Assembly: GCA_024500155.1 (NCBI GenBank)
Contig: CM044874.1
Span: forward strand, 45,420,384 to 45,484,383
Length of the DNA stretch: 64,000 bases
From: Chenopodium formosanum
Lineage: Eukaryota; Streptophyta; Magnoliopsida; Caryophyllales; Amaranthaceae
Direction: 5' to 3'
In this document: piece by piece, positions 46,562-56,733 of the stretch
Position numbering within the stretch: position 1 is the stretch's first letter
How the letters are laid out: every line of letters starts with the position of its first letter
Notes under the pieces: generated by a model
Database searches by the model: none
Told to the model about the DNA's origin: nothing
The model's input: the letters and a program-made list of their open reading frames with translations, nothing else
Made by a program: the position numbers and the translations under genes

Positions 46562-47713
46562 AACCAAAAGCGCTTCCGGGAGGCAACCCGGATTCTACAC
46601 TCCTTTCTTCTCTATTTTTCTTATTTTTGGTAGTTTTGGTTGTTTCGCCTTTTGTCTTATGGATTTTGTTTGCTATTTGTAGGTACTTTCCCAATAGAGC
46701 ATGTATGGTTGGGTTTTGGAGGCCATATGATGATGTTTATTGAGATATGTTTGGGTCAAGAAAGAAAGGAGAAAAGAAATTCAATATGCATAAGAAGGTG
46801 TGAAGTCACGCCCAAGGAGAGCCTCTCCAGGAACCCGCAGGCGCAGCTAAAGGAGGAGAGGGTGCGGCTAAACAAGGAGAAGTGGAACTCCATCCTTCGG
46901 TAGATGCCTGGCCGCACCCCTGGAGAAGGCGCGGCTTAGGACCCCGCGGGCGCGGCCCCTTTAAGACCCATGGGCGCGGCCCTCTTGCCGCAGGCGTGGC
47001 CCTCTGGGTTTTTGACCCCCTTTTTCTTGGAAAAGCAGCAGCAACCGTGCACTTCTCCATTATTTTCGACATCTTTTCACTCCCTTTCTCACTCTCTCTC
47101 TAAAAACCCTAAAATCTCAACCCTAACTACTACAAAATCCATCAAATTCATCCCAAATTTCACAAAATTTCCTTCTCAAACCATTAAATTCATCAACAAT
47201 TTTCATTTTCCACCTTCAAAAATCCAAAAAAAAAAAAAAATTTGATTTTCCACTATTGTGGATCCTTCAAGCATCTTGGAGTTCAAAGTTCTTGGTGCTA
47301 GTTGGAGGTGATTCCTTGCTTGATTGTTGGTATAATCCCTTCCTTTCTAGTTTTTATTGAACTATTTTGCAAATTTGAATGAATTTCATGATAATTTTTT
47401 TGTGTTTTTTGTTGGAAAATTGTTCATGTGTGATTTGGTGAATTTTGTTGTTACTTTTGTTCTAATTTTTGGTTGAGTTTTTTTGTGAGTTGTTTGTTGG
47501 AATTATTGTTGTGTTCTTAGTTAATTGGTGTTGCCTTGTGAAGTATACTTGCTTGTAATGGTTGCTTGGTTATTCTTGTGGTGGTTGCTTGGTTATTCCT
47601 GTGGTGGTAGCTTGGTTGTTCATTTGGTGGTTGATTGGTGCTACTTGAAGCTAATAATTGATTTAGAGTAAGGTGTTGGTGTTGTTTTCTTGAAGAATAA
47701 AAAAGAGAAAAAA
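46562..47713 (+). other. Spacer between pol and the ORF-1-like gene, domain 2
   Basis: This is the counterpart of 27675-28825, with a GC-rich patch at 46830-47000 in which one unit is lost and another gained. I see no gene in it. Confidence 0.6.
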
Positions 47714-48829
47714 ATGGAGGTTGGAACTAGATCAAAGTAGAGGAAGAGTGGAAAAGAGCCACGAGGTTCATTTTCACAAACGCCTCAAAATGTGGAACCC
47801 CCACCACCTTTGCCTCCAACAAAATTCTCTAATCGAAACCACAAAGCCAACTTCGATGCCCTCCAACCACGAAAACTCCTCCCCACCAAACACTACAATC
47901 AAACCATAACCACCAAGCTTGGCATTGACGAACAATGTTGGTTATTTTTCAACAACCTTGGGTTAACCGATTTCATCTCAAAGCCATAAAACACTTACCG
48001 TGAACCCACTCTAGAGTTTCTTGCCTCTTTTGAGAAACATACCTCGGGGAACAACAACATCTCCGTTTCCTTCCAACTCTTTAACAAGAAGGAAAAAATG
48101 TTCCTCCACAATTTCAATGAATACCTTGGCCTCAACCCCAAAGCCGACATCCTCTTACTCGAATATGCCCAACTCCCGGACTACAACCCCCGCCGATGGT
48201 GGAAGCATATCTTTCGAAACAACAACATTGATGCAAAGTATTCTTTGGCTAGTAAAATCATGCACCTCGCCTTGAGATTGCTACACCGTATACTTGGGTA
48301 CTTGGTCTTCAACAAGAAAGACTTGGGGAAGATAAATTTTTAGGAAATTAGGATCCTTTGGCTTGCATCAAGGCCGGATTTGGCGCAAAGAGTTAACTTG
48401 GGGTTCATCTTCACTCAATGTATCGAAGCCATTGTCTCGGGTAACAAGAGTGGGGAGATCCATTGTGGAGCTATGGTGACTAAGTTGGCCTTAAAGTGTG
48501 GCCATAAGGAGAAGTTGAGGTCATGCACCATAGTAGGGAAAGGGGATGGTAGTGATATTTAGCTTGATGAGAAATAACTCAAGATAATGCAGTTCATAGA
48601 GGTATCAAAGGGGTTAAGGGAGTTTGGAGTCTCCTTGTATCTCGCCAACACCATTGCTTCCTCCCGAGGCCGGAGTACACCTCCCACACCAGAGAACGAG
48701 CTTAACACCCTTGGTGGGTGAGGAAGGACTCGGGTGTCTTCCCCAACAATGTGCAAGTGGATTTGGAGGAGGTGTTCGAGGAGGAGGATGTGATAGGAAT
48801 GGAAGGAGAAGAGGAGGATAAGGTAGCGG

Positions 48830-48879
<50 letters not shown>

Positions 48880-49520
48880 GGGAGAAGAAGAAGGCCACGA
48901 CAACAACAACATCAACAACAACCCGACTTCCAACAAGACATGGCGAGCATGAGAGCTCAAATGGAGAACATGCAACTTTGCATGCATGGTATGTACCCTT
49001 CTTACCAAAACAATGCTTTTTAAACAAACGCCTTATATGACTTGAGTGTGCGTAGGAGGGGAGGTCACCCCTCCGGTCAACTATCCATACACACCGTCCC
49101 AACAAGGGCCCGTGGCTTCATGGAATGGTGACAACCTCCCTACGTACCCCTTCTAACAGGGTGTTGAGAACCCCGAAGTGCCTAGGCGTAACTTCCCCGA
49201 TGAGTCTGGTCATTATGATTACCGAGTCTCGTGTGGGAGTGGTTATAGAGGTGACCCTAGCTACCACTATGTTCACCATGATCACCCTTCACTTTGTGTG
49301 CAACCTGAGCCCTTTGACTAGTTAACCCCATCCCAACTTAACCTTTTCAGAGGTTACTACGGGTTTCCCCCCGGTTATACCGGAGGATGGGACCCTTATG
49401 GGCCACCACCCACCCCCCCTAGGGATGATGGTGCCAGCCCAAGTGGCCACTAGATTCCCCTTGGTATGCATGTTTCCCCCCCTTTTGGTCCCTCCCTTGT
49501 CTTTTCAATTGAATGTGAAG
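47714..49520 (+). pseudogene. ATHILA ORF-1-like gene, domain 2 (broken)
   Basis: It starts MEVGTRSK and has the same TAG at codon 9 (47738-47740). From there one frame runs through 48562, with stops at 47987, 48341 and 48560. It covers KKEKMFLHNFNEYLGLNPK and RLLHRILGYLVFNKKDLG. A (CAA)16 run and the Met/Gln-rich tail follow in another frame (48718-49023). It is less shifted than domain 1. Confidence 0.65.
48832..48879 (+). repeat. (CAA)16 polyglutamine run
   Basis: Sixteen CAA codons inside the ORF-1-like relic, four more than in domain 1. Confidence 0.9.
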
Positions 49521-51663
49521 CATCGAGGACGATGCTCTTATTTAGTGTGGGGGGGTGTTTGAATCAAAAGGGAGTAGTTTTGAGTTAGTGTGGGGGAAGG
49601 CATCAAGGACTTGTGGGAAGGTTTAAAAAGCTTTTGTTGGGTAATTTTGATGTTAAGCGTTAGGTTGTCTAGCTTCTTTATGGGTCTAGTTTGTTGTTGT
49701 GTGGTATTGCTTTTGATGATGATGATGATGAGATGATGGTGATGATGTTCTTAATTATGGTTTTGGTAGTTAGTTTTGTCCATGGGTCAATTTTGTAGCT
49801 TTTTTGTTTTTCTTCCCCGTTCTACTAACTCTTTTTCTTTGTCTAGTGTTTGCTTTTGTTTTCTTTTCTCTTTTGTAGCTTTGAAGACCGATGGAAAAAA
49901 CTTTTGAAGCTTTAGAGCCTTTGTAAATGGTTTGGTTGCTCTATGTTTCTTTAATAGACATTTGGGTGAGATCTTTCCTTTCCCCTCTTTCCTTTTTCTT
50001 TGAGTGCTTAGTTTACGTTATGGTTTAGGAAGATTTGAATGGTTCGAGGTTGATTGATTTTGGTTCTAAGGAACCTGGGATCGTTGATGTTGTTATCAAC
50101 GATCACTTGTATGACGATTGGGACTTATTTGATTTACATGCATCGATTATAAACCTTTTTAATTTCTTCCTCTTTCTTATGTGTTTTTCTTGTTCCCTTT
50201 TGTGTAATAAACATGACTATGATAAGTTGAAATATTTTTTATGTGCATTTGCTCATTCATTTGGATTTGAGGATTTGTGTGCCTTTTTGATGACATGTCT
50301 TCGAATGCTTACCTTCCTAGTTGATGAGGGTTTACACGGTTTGAGAGTGCTTAGGGTTGAATTAGACACATTATAAGCTAAGGTAGCCCGGTTTAGAACT
50401 CTTGAGGACGTTTGAACCCCTAGTTCACGGGAAAGTGGTAAGATGGTGTTGCTCTCTATAGTGAATAGGATTCCCCAGGTTGGTATTTGCTTGTTTCTTA
50501 TCCCGATGAGTGTCACTTGTTCTAGCCTTCATAATTCTTGTGAGCGGCGCTTTGGATCCTTAGCTATGCATGTCTTAATCTTTGTGTTGGTATCTAGCTC
50601 ACGAGATCGTGACCAAACAACTTCAAAGGAGGAAGAGGGCATTTCTTCTCATTTTTCTTTGTTTTCTTTGTATTTTGTTACAAATTTGGTTTTCATTTTT
50701 ACATCCACCCACTTGCTAACCAATTTGGGCCTTATTCCCCTTTCTTGATCTAGCCATATTACAAACCTATTGGCCTATGTTCTACAAACCCTAGTAGTTA
50801 GTGAAGTATTGGCTTGTGAGGTTTGAGTTTGAGAGTGTTGGTTTTGGGGCAAGAAAGTTGTGAATATTGGTTCAAGTGAAATTTTGAAAGTTGTTCATGA
50901 AAGAAAATATATGCAAAAAGTTTGTGAAGAAGGATGCAACGTATGAAAACCAAGCAAAAAAAAACAAAAAAAAAAAAAAGAAGAAAAAAAAAAGGTGAAA
51001 GAAATGAGAAAAAAATGATGAGAGAAATGAAGTAATGTTGTGAAATTTGTATTGAAGGTTGTAATTTGAATTTAGATTCAATTCTTAGGTTGTTCTTGAG
51101 AGATGGCCACTCTTTTGCTTCACTTAGGATTTGCCACCAAAATTTTCAAATTGATCCCCAACCTTAACCCCTAGCCTTGACATTACAACCTGAGTTAAGA
51201 CCCTTGGACTTGGAGGTGTGTGGTCAAAGAACGTGGGAGGGAGATGGATTTCCACCCTATGGAGAGAGTGTGCATAGTTGAGATGTCGGGATAACCTCAT
51301 TGTTCCACATAGAAATATCTTTTCCGGTTCCTTCGAGGAATCATGAGGAGCTAACTAGGGGATGAATGGAAACTAGTGGAGAGAACGTGGACCGTCTCGG
51401 ATGGGGCTAGGGCAGAGGATGAAATCATTAGTTCTCTATGCTTAGCTTAGGTTTGTCTCCTTCAACCATAAGCATCTTGGAACGTGTTTTCCTTCTTGAA
51501 TTGAGAAAGGTAAGTATTCTTTGATGCATGACCCTACATTTGAATCCAATTGGAGCATTTCCTACCTTGAGGTTTGATCGGTTTTCTTAAATCCTTGTCA
51601 TGTCATGTTTGTTGTGTTTGTTCTTTGTGTTAGTTCTCCTTGCTTGAGGACAAGCAAGAGGTA
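49521..51663 (+). other. 3' non-coding region of domain 2
   Basis: It contains the hairpin GCATCGAGGACGATGC (49520-49535), a G run at 49549-49555, a GAT repeat at 49715-49729 and an A-rich tract at 50956-50993. The plus frame at 50035-50376 has no known motif and no intact counterpart in domain 1, so I do not call it a gene. Nothing else coding is seen. Confidence 0.55.
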
Positions 51664-51677
51664 AGTGTAGGGGATTT
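51664..51677 (+). other. Polypurine tract of the Athila-like element
   Basis: AGTGTAGGGGATTT precedes the 3' LTR. It resembles the AGTGTGGGGG-type tract of Athila elements, with an A interrupting the G run. Confidence 0.65.
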
Positions 51678-53225
51678 TAAAGAGTGGCATTTATGCCACT
51701 TTTCCACCCCTTTTCTCTAAGGATTCTCCCTTTTACGCACTTGTTTGAGCCTCTTTAAGTGTTTTTACCTTAGTTTTTCTTTTCCCTTTATTTTCTCGTG
51801 TTTCCTTTATTTTTCCCTTTTGTTGGTTTTTCTAGCGTCTCTTTGTTGTTTTGTAGGTTTTTAGCCCTTTCGGATGAACCCTTCGATGCATGACGAGCCA
51901 TGGAAAGGAAATTTGATGCTCAATGAAGGCACTATAGCAAGGAGCAGAGCCGCGGGCGCAGAGCTTTAGGCCGCGGGCGTAAGTCCTTGTAAATGCAATC
52001 AGCTCAAACATTCTGTAGATGTCGCGCCGCGCCTCGGGAGATGGTTCTCCTGTATGGCCCGCGAGCGCGGCACCTGGATTCGCGGGCGCGGCTCTTCGAG
52101 GCTTCTCTTCCCCTGTTATCTTGTCGCGACCTCTCTGTAACAGGAGACGACATCTCCTTTCTTTGGCCGCGGGCGCGGGATGCTGGGTTAAGCAACCCCG
52201 TACCCAGGTTGGAGAGGGCGCGGCTTCTTGCTAGAGGGCTTTCCTAGGTGTTTTATTTCCTTCTTTTATGATGTATATATATAGCCTCCTATTTCAAGTT
52301 TGTATGATCATCTGTCTTATAAACATTTTAGCTTAATCTAGAAAGAGAAATACTATTAGTCTTCATTGGTAAAGAGAGAAAGTGTGGTCTCTTCATTGAT
52401 GAACTTTGATTTCGAGGAAGGATTTTGTTCAATCCTTTATAGACCTTCATCTTCAATTACTGAGCAATCTCTTACTCTTTCTCTTTACCTTTGTTTTTTA
52501 TTTTGCTTATTTGCTTTGATTTCCTTCTTTGCTTATTAATCATGTTGATGCATATTGATTTGATGATTGATATTGTCTTCCATATGATTTGTGAGTAGTC
52601 ACCTAGCCAAGGGTGTGGGGATGGTGTAGTTGCTAATTGTTCATGCTTATAATGTTGGGGGTTATGTTAATGGTGATTAAAGTCTTTGCATGCTTGATAT
52701 TCTTTTATCTTCATGCAAGTGCGCATTGTTAGTTGATTAAAGGTGAATCTTTGCTAACAAGGAATGGAAGTTGACTTAGTTGAGATTCATTACTATCGAT
52801 AGTTCTTTGATTGCACCTTCTAATACATGGTTCTTGTGTGGAAACATAGAGGCTATGTTAGGAGAAACCGATTAACCCCGGAAGGCGGTTAGATTGGGCC
52901 TTACTTCTATATTCATGCATGTTTAGTTTACTATTAATTTGCTACTGTATTATTGCATGATCAAGCGACATCTACATCTACCCATTTCCCTTAGTGCTCA
53001 ATTGTATTGATTTTAATCCATTTCTTTCTTAGTTTGATCTCTTAGTTATTCACACTTCTTGTTCCGAGATAGCTTAGACTCTAAGTAATGAATGCGGTGT
53101 TTATGCATTTCTCCCTGTGGTTCGACCCCTCTACTTACCCTATACTCGTAATAGGTTGAGTCGAGTGTTATAAATTGTATTTGACTTAGGTGTAGTTGTT
53201 TGACGACGGAATTATTACTTTATCA
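51678..53225 (+). repeat. 3' LTR of the Athila-like element
   Basis: It starts TAAAGAGTGGCATTTATGCC, with the terminal TG changed to TA, and ends TTTATCA, 1548 bp. It has a GC-rich patch at 51945-52225 and a TATATATATA box at 52274-52283. It is followed by the duplication ACTCC (53226-53230). Confidence 0.92.
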
Positions 53226-53875
53226 ACTCCTCTTAGGGCGAGAAAAGAATGAGCCAAAGTATATAGAGGATAACTCCTCGCACATTGAAACGGTTCTACA
53301 AAGCGAGAATTTTGACCCTTCGAAGCTCATCACTCCAGCAGAGGGTTTAGTGAAAGGATGGCGCAAGACAGTCAAGGTGACTACTCCGAGTGGAAGAAAG
53401 ATCTCAATAACAATAGGACAAGGGCCAATGTTTGAAGAGTCATTAGAGTCAGAGTTAGAGTCTTTTCCTATAGAGTCTTCCAAGTCTTTAGCTGTAGTAC
53501 CTTCTTCTTCTAACGCTTCTTCTATTCTAGCATATACTCCTAAGATAGTTAGCAATCAAGCCCCATAGGACATTTCATTGTTTGATGTAATGATTTCCAA
53601 GTTTAATAATATGTCGTCTTCCACTTACTCCTCGTGTTATTCGTTAAAACAAGATGACGAGCATTGCTTAACTAATAATGAAAATGACAAAAAAAAAAAA
53701 AATTATTAAAGCAATGGAAACACTTGAAAAGAAAACACCGGTAATTGAGGATACTGAAATGGTTGATATCTAAAACGATCCAACCATTAAAAGAGAAGTT
53801 TATTTCCATATTGGATTAAAAACGCTTTTACAACGTCACTCCAAGTGGAAGTTTGGTTTGCATTGAGGTTATAAA
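53226..53875 (+). pseudogene. Ogre copy 1, protease-RT linker fragment
   Basis: The sequence continues the element interrupted at 20105. The readable frame ends with a stop at 53566-53568 and includes GWRKTVKVTTPSGRKISIT, which suits the region between protease and RT in Ogre-type elements. After a poly-A stretch at 53689-53701 and further stops, similarity fades near 53875. RT and integrase are not found in the window. Confidence 0.55.
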
Positions 53876-53876
53876 A

Positions 53877-54299
53877 TCATGATCTAGCAGTTGGGTGCAA
53901 TGAAAGAGGAAAAGTACATGCATATAGGCTTGGCTCAACCCCTTTCAATGCCATAATTCTAATAAAGCTCATTAAGTGAGTCCTAGGATTGTCTATAACC
54001 TTAAAGGTTGGCAAATCCATAGTCAAGAACTTTTCTGGGAGAGTCTTGCCACTAGGTTGTGGTGAAAGCTTATAATTGAAGTACTTATTCCCTGAGTTAG
54101 CTCGAAGGACAAGTTTCTCCAAGGCCTCTACTCTTTCGGCTCTTGCTTTTTCTTGCAAAATGTTTTCTTTTTCTTTTTATGCTTTTATTTTAGCCTTTTT
54201 TGTTTTTCTATGAGCCTTCATTTGTGCTTCTTCTTCTCATACGGCTTTTAGGTTTTGGAATTCCTCTCTAAGTTTCTCTAGTGATGCTTTGTCACCCAT
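53877..54299 (-). pseudogene. Inverted gag N-terminal scrap, diverged Ogre-like
   Basis: On the minus strand it starts MGDKASLEKLREEF (ATG at 54299) with a charged coiled-coil-like region and at least two in-frame stops. A 93-residue frame follows that contains LPTFKVIDNPRTHLMSFIRI. This aligns by eye with the gag core of Ogre copy 1 (MPNFKATNNPYFHLIFFETI). It is cut off within the capsid-like core. Confidence 0.6.
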
Positions 54300-54830
54300 G
54301 ATTGGACTAGTCTACGAATGTGGAAGATAATCTAGTAATGTGTGTCACGAGAAATTGAGCGCGTCCACATAAACCTCTTTTGCCAAGCATTCAAACAATG
54401 AACCAAAGTTAAAGTGATAGTTTTATTTCTTTTTTCTTAATCCTTGTAATACGAATTCACCTTGAGCAATTTTGTTGATGAAGAATGTCAAAAAATTAAC
54501 GAACAATCATTAATGCAATGTCATGAGTTGTGTTGACTTCAACAAGGTAATCATCTAAGGATTTTACTTTAAATGAATTGTTTTCGAAAAAGGTAGAAGA
54601 TAAAGTGAAGAAAGTAGGATTGAAAGTGCGCATCAAATTTTTAGAAATATTAATCGACCTGAACACACTCATTAAAATGATCAAATATAATATAGTATTT
54701 ATTGATCATTTAAATTACAATAGAGATCAATATCGTGTTTTTTTAGTTATGATTCTCATATTGCTTATCATTAAAAGGAGAATATATATATATATATATA
54801 TCTATTTGTTTAAAAAGAATGATGGCCTCC
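54300..54830. other. Unassigned AT-rich DNA with an (AT)10 repeat
   Basis: No recognised gene. It contains an (AT)10 microsatellite at 54782-54801. It may be the leader of the inverted gag scrap or leftover flank. The short frames on both strands show no motif. Confidence 0.4.
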
Positions 54831-56611
54831 TATAGACACCCATTTTTGTCTCCCCAAAACCAAACCCAGTGATGAGTGCCTTTCGCGTTGAATCATAATC
54901 GAATGAAGTGAAAGTGTGGAAAGTTTAGTGTTGCGGATAGTTTTAATTTCCTTTCTCTTCTCTCTGTTTTTGAAAACTTATTTTATGAAAACAGCCAATC
55001 CAGTTTGGTTGGTCCATTATATGGGTCCAATAGTAGTGTAGTTGGATGGGCCTTGAAAAGACCTTTCCAACAATATATTATAAGCCCAATTCCGATTAAT
55101 ATTGAGGAAGTTTTGGCCAATTTACTGAACTGGGCCCGGTTTGAGCCTTATGTGCGGCCCAATGATCTAGGGGAGGGCCTAATATGATTTATCATTCCTA
55201 ATGCAATTAGGAATGGTTTTAGTCTTCTAGATTCTTCTAGAAGGTTATTTTCATTCATAATTTAATTAGCATTAATAAATTGACTTTTGTTGACTTTTCA
55301 AAGTTTTAATTAGAATCAAAGAACATTTTTGAGGAAAAATACGATTTTATCCTCCTGTACGGCAATTTTTATCTGATTTTAAGAAAACACGTGATTTTCC
55401 AGATCAGCGTCAAACGCCAGTTGTAGCGCATGGAGCTACGCTTTGCGCCTGGCGCTAATGTTGGCGCCTGACGCTAATAAGCCAACGTTGGCGCTAATCA
55501 TATTTCATTTGCGCCAGAAATCTGTTTTGATATTTTATGTTTTTGGCTGATTTTCTTTATAAATAACGTCGTAAAAACTCCGTTTTCGAGAACCAGTTTT
55601 AATCAACATTCATTAGTTTTCTCCTACAATCACCGATTCTCTCTATTTTCACCAACTCTCATCAAGATTCTCTTGATTACTCTCTCTCTCTCTCTCTTTT
55701 TCTAAACTAGCTTTTCTCAAATACAAAATTCCGCCTTTGCAAGACTTAGATACACCTAGCCATATTCGAAGTTGCCTTCGCCCTAGACGTGAAAGGTTTA
55801 ATTTCTGAGGGTTTAGTCCCAAATCTCTCTTTCAATTATTGTTTAATTTAATTGTTTTGTTTATTATTTTCCTTGAAGTTACTAACACGTGTATTTTGTT
55901 ATTAGAAAGAGGTACGAGACATCAAAGTAAGTATTTTGATGATTTTTATTGATATTATGATGTAGAAATCATGTTTAGATTGTTATTATGATATTCCTAG
56001 TATCATGTCTAGGGTAAATTCAATATTATATATGATTGTTATGATGCTTCCTATTTCTTCCTAATATTTATGATTGTTACTATCATGTTAGGGTTAAAGA
56101 TTTGATTTTTATTGTTTAGTGACATGCTAGGGTTTGTTATTAATCTTGTTAGTATCATGCCTAGGATCTTGCTATTAATATTATGCTTTTATATGATTTT
56201 GATTACTATTATTATTGTTATGATAATATTATGTTGCTTAATATGTATTTATTGTTATTGGTTGATAACACCTTTTATACATGTTTAAAGGGAATTGGTA
56301 CTTGTAATCACGCTTAATAAGATAATTAATAATCTTGTTTAGGGTTATTGTTATTATAATTCAAGTGATCGCCAATAATAAATTTATTTATGCATTAATA
56401 TTCAACCAACATATATTGATTGCATGTTAGTCAGAAAGCGCACATGAATACGTTCTAATTTCGACCAATTTTTCGTATTGTTTACTCGATCCTACTTCCT
56501 GATTGAGTTTTTTTCTCACTTTTCTAAAACCCATATGTGTTCTACATATGGACATAACCCTCTGGGAATTCATGCTCCATCTACCTGATTGAACGCTCTG
56601 AGCAACAAACA
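54831..56611 (+). mobile_element. Ogre copy 2: 5' LTR with its 3' end and PBS deleted
   Basis: It begins TATAGACACCCA, matching the LTR start at 9197 with TG changed to TA. It follows that LTR to 56452 (GAATACG), then jumps to sequence matching 14538 of copy 1. The LTR end and the PBS, about 730 bp by copy 1 numbering, are therefore missing. A TATAAATA box lies at 55558-55565, and a patch of GCGC/GGCGC motifs at 55405-55515. The element continues after the LINE at 62540. Confidence 0.8.
55558..55565 (+). promoter_or_regulatory. TATA box of the Ogre-like LTR
   Basis: TTTATAAATAACG lies in the LTR. The matching place in copy 1 (near 9830) is degenerate. Confidence 0.5.
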
Positions 56612-56733
56612 GTACATCCGAGGGTGGAAACTTTTACGTGAATCAGGGCGTTGACTTGCGTTGACTTTTCTCCCTTTTCTCTCCTTCCATGGTGATCTGA
56701 TTTTTCTGGTTTTCCTCAGTTTAATCTGTTCCA

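Larger units (their letters stand above)
20106..53225 (+). mobile_element. Athila-like element with two tandem internal domains
   Basis: One LTR pair (20106-21672 and 51678-53225) with matching 5-bp duplications encloses two successive internal domains. Domain 1 (21673 to about 31120) has gag, protease, RT-RNase H, integrase and an ATHILA ORF-1-like gene. Domain 2 (about 31124-51677) repeats the same order and is split by a LARD insertion at 34219-43892. No LTR separates the domains. Without the LARD the element is about 23.4 kb, against the usual 10-12 kb of one Athila unit. All genes are broken. Confidence 0.9.

Noticed and set aside
50035..50376. A possible extra gene in the Athila 3' region
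   Set aside because: A 113-codon frame without any motif, in a region that is non-coding in such elements. Domain 1 lacks this part, so conservation cannot be tested here.
54831..56452. Reading this LTR as the 3' LTR of Ogre copy 1
   Set aside because: It is followed by Ogre leader and gag, not by the CTCAT duplication and LARD sequence. No polypurine tract precedes it.
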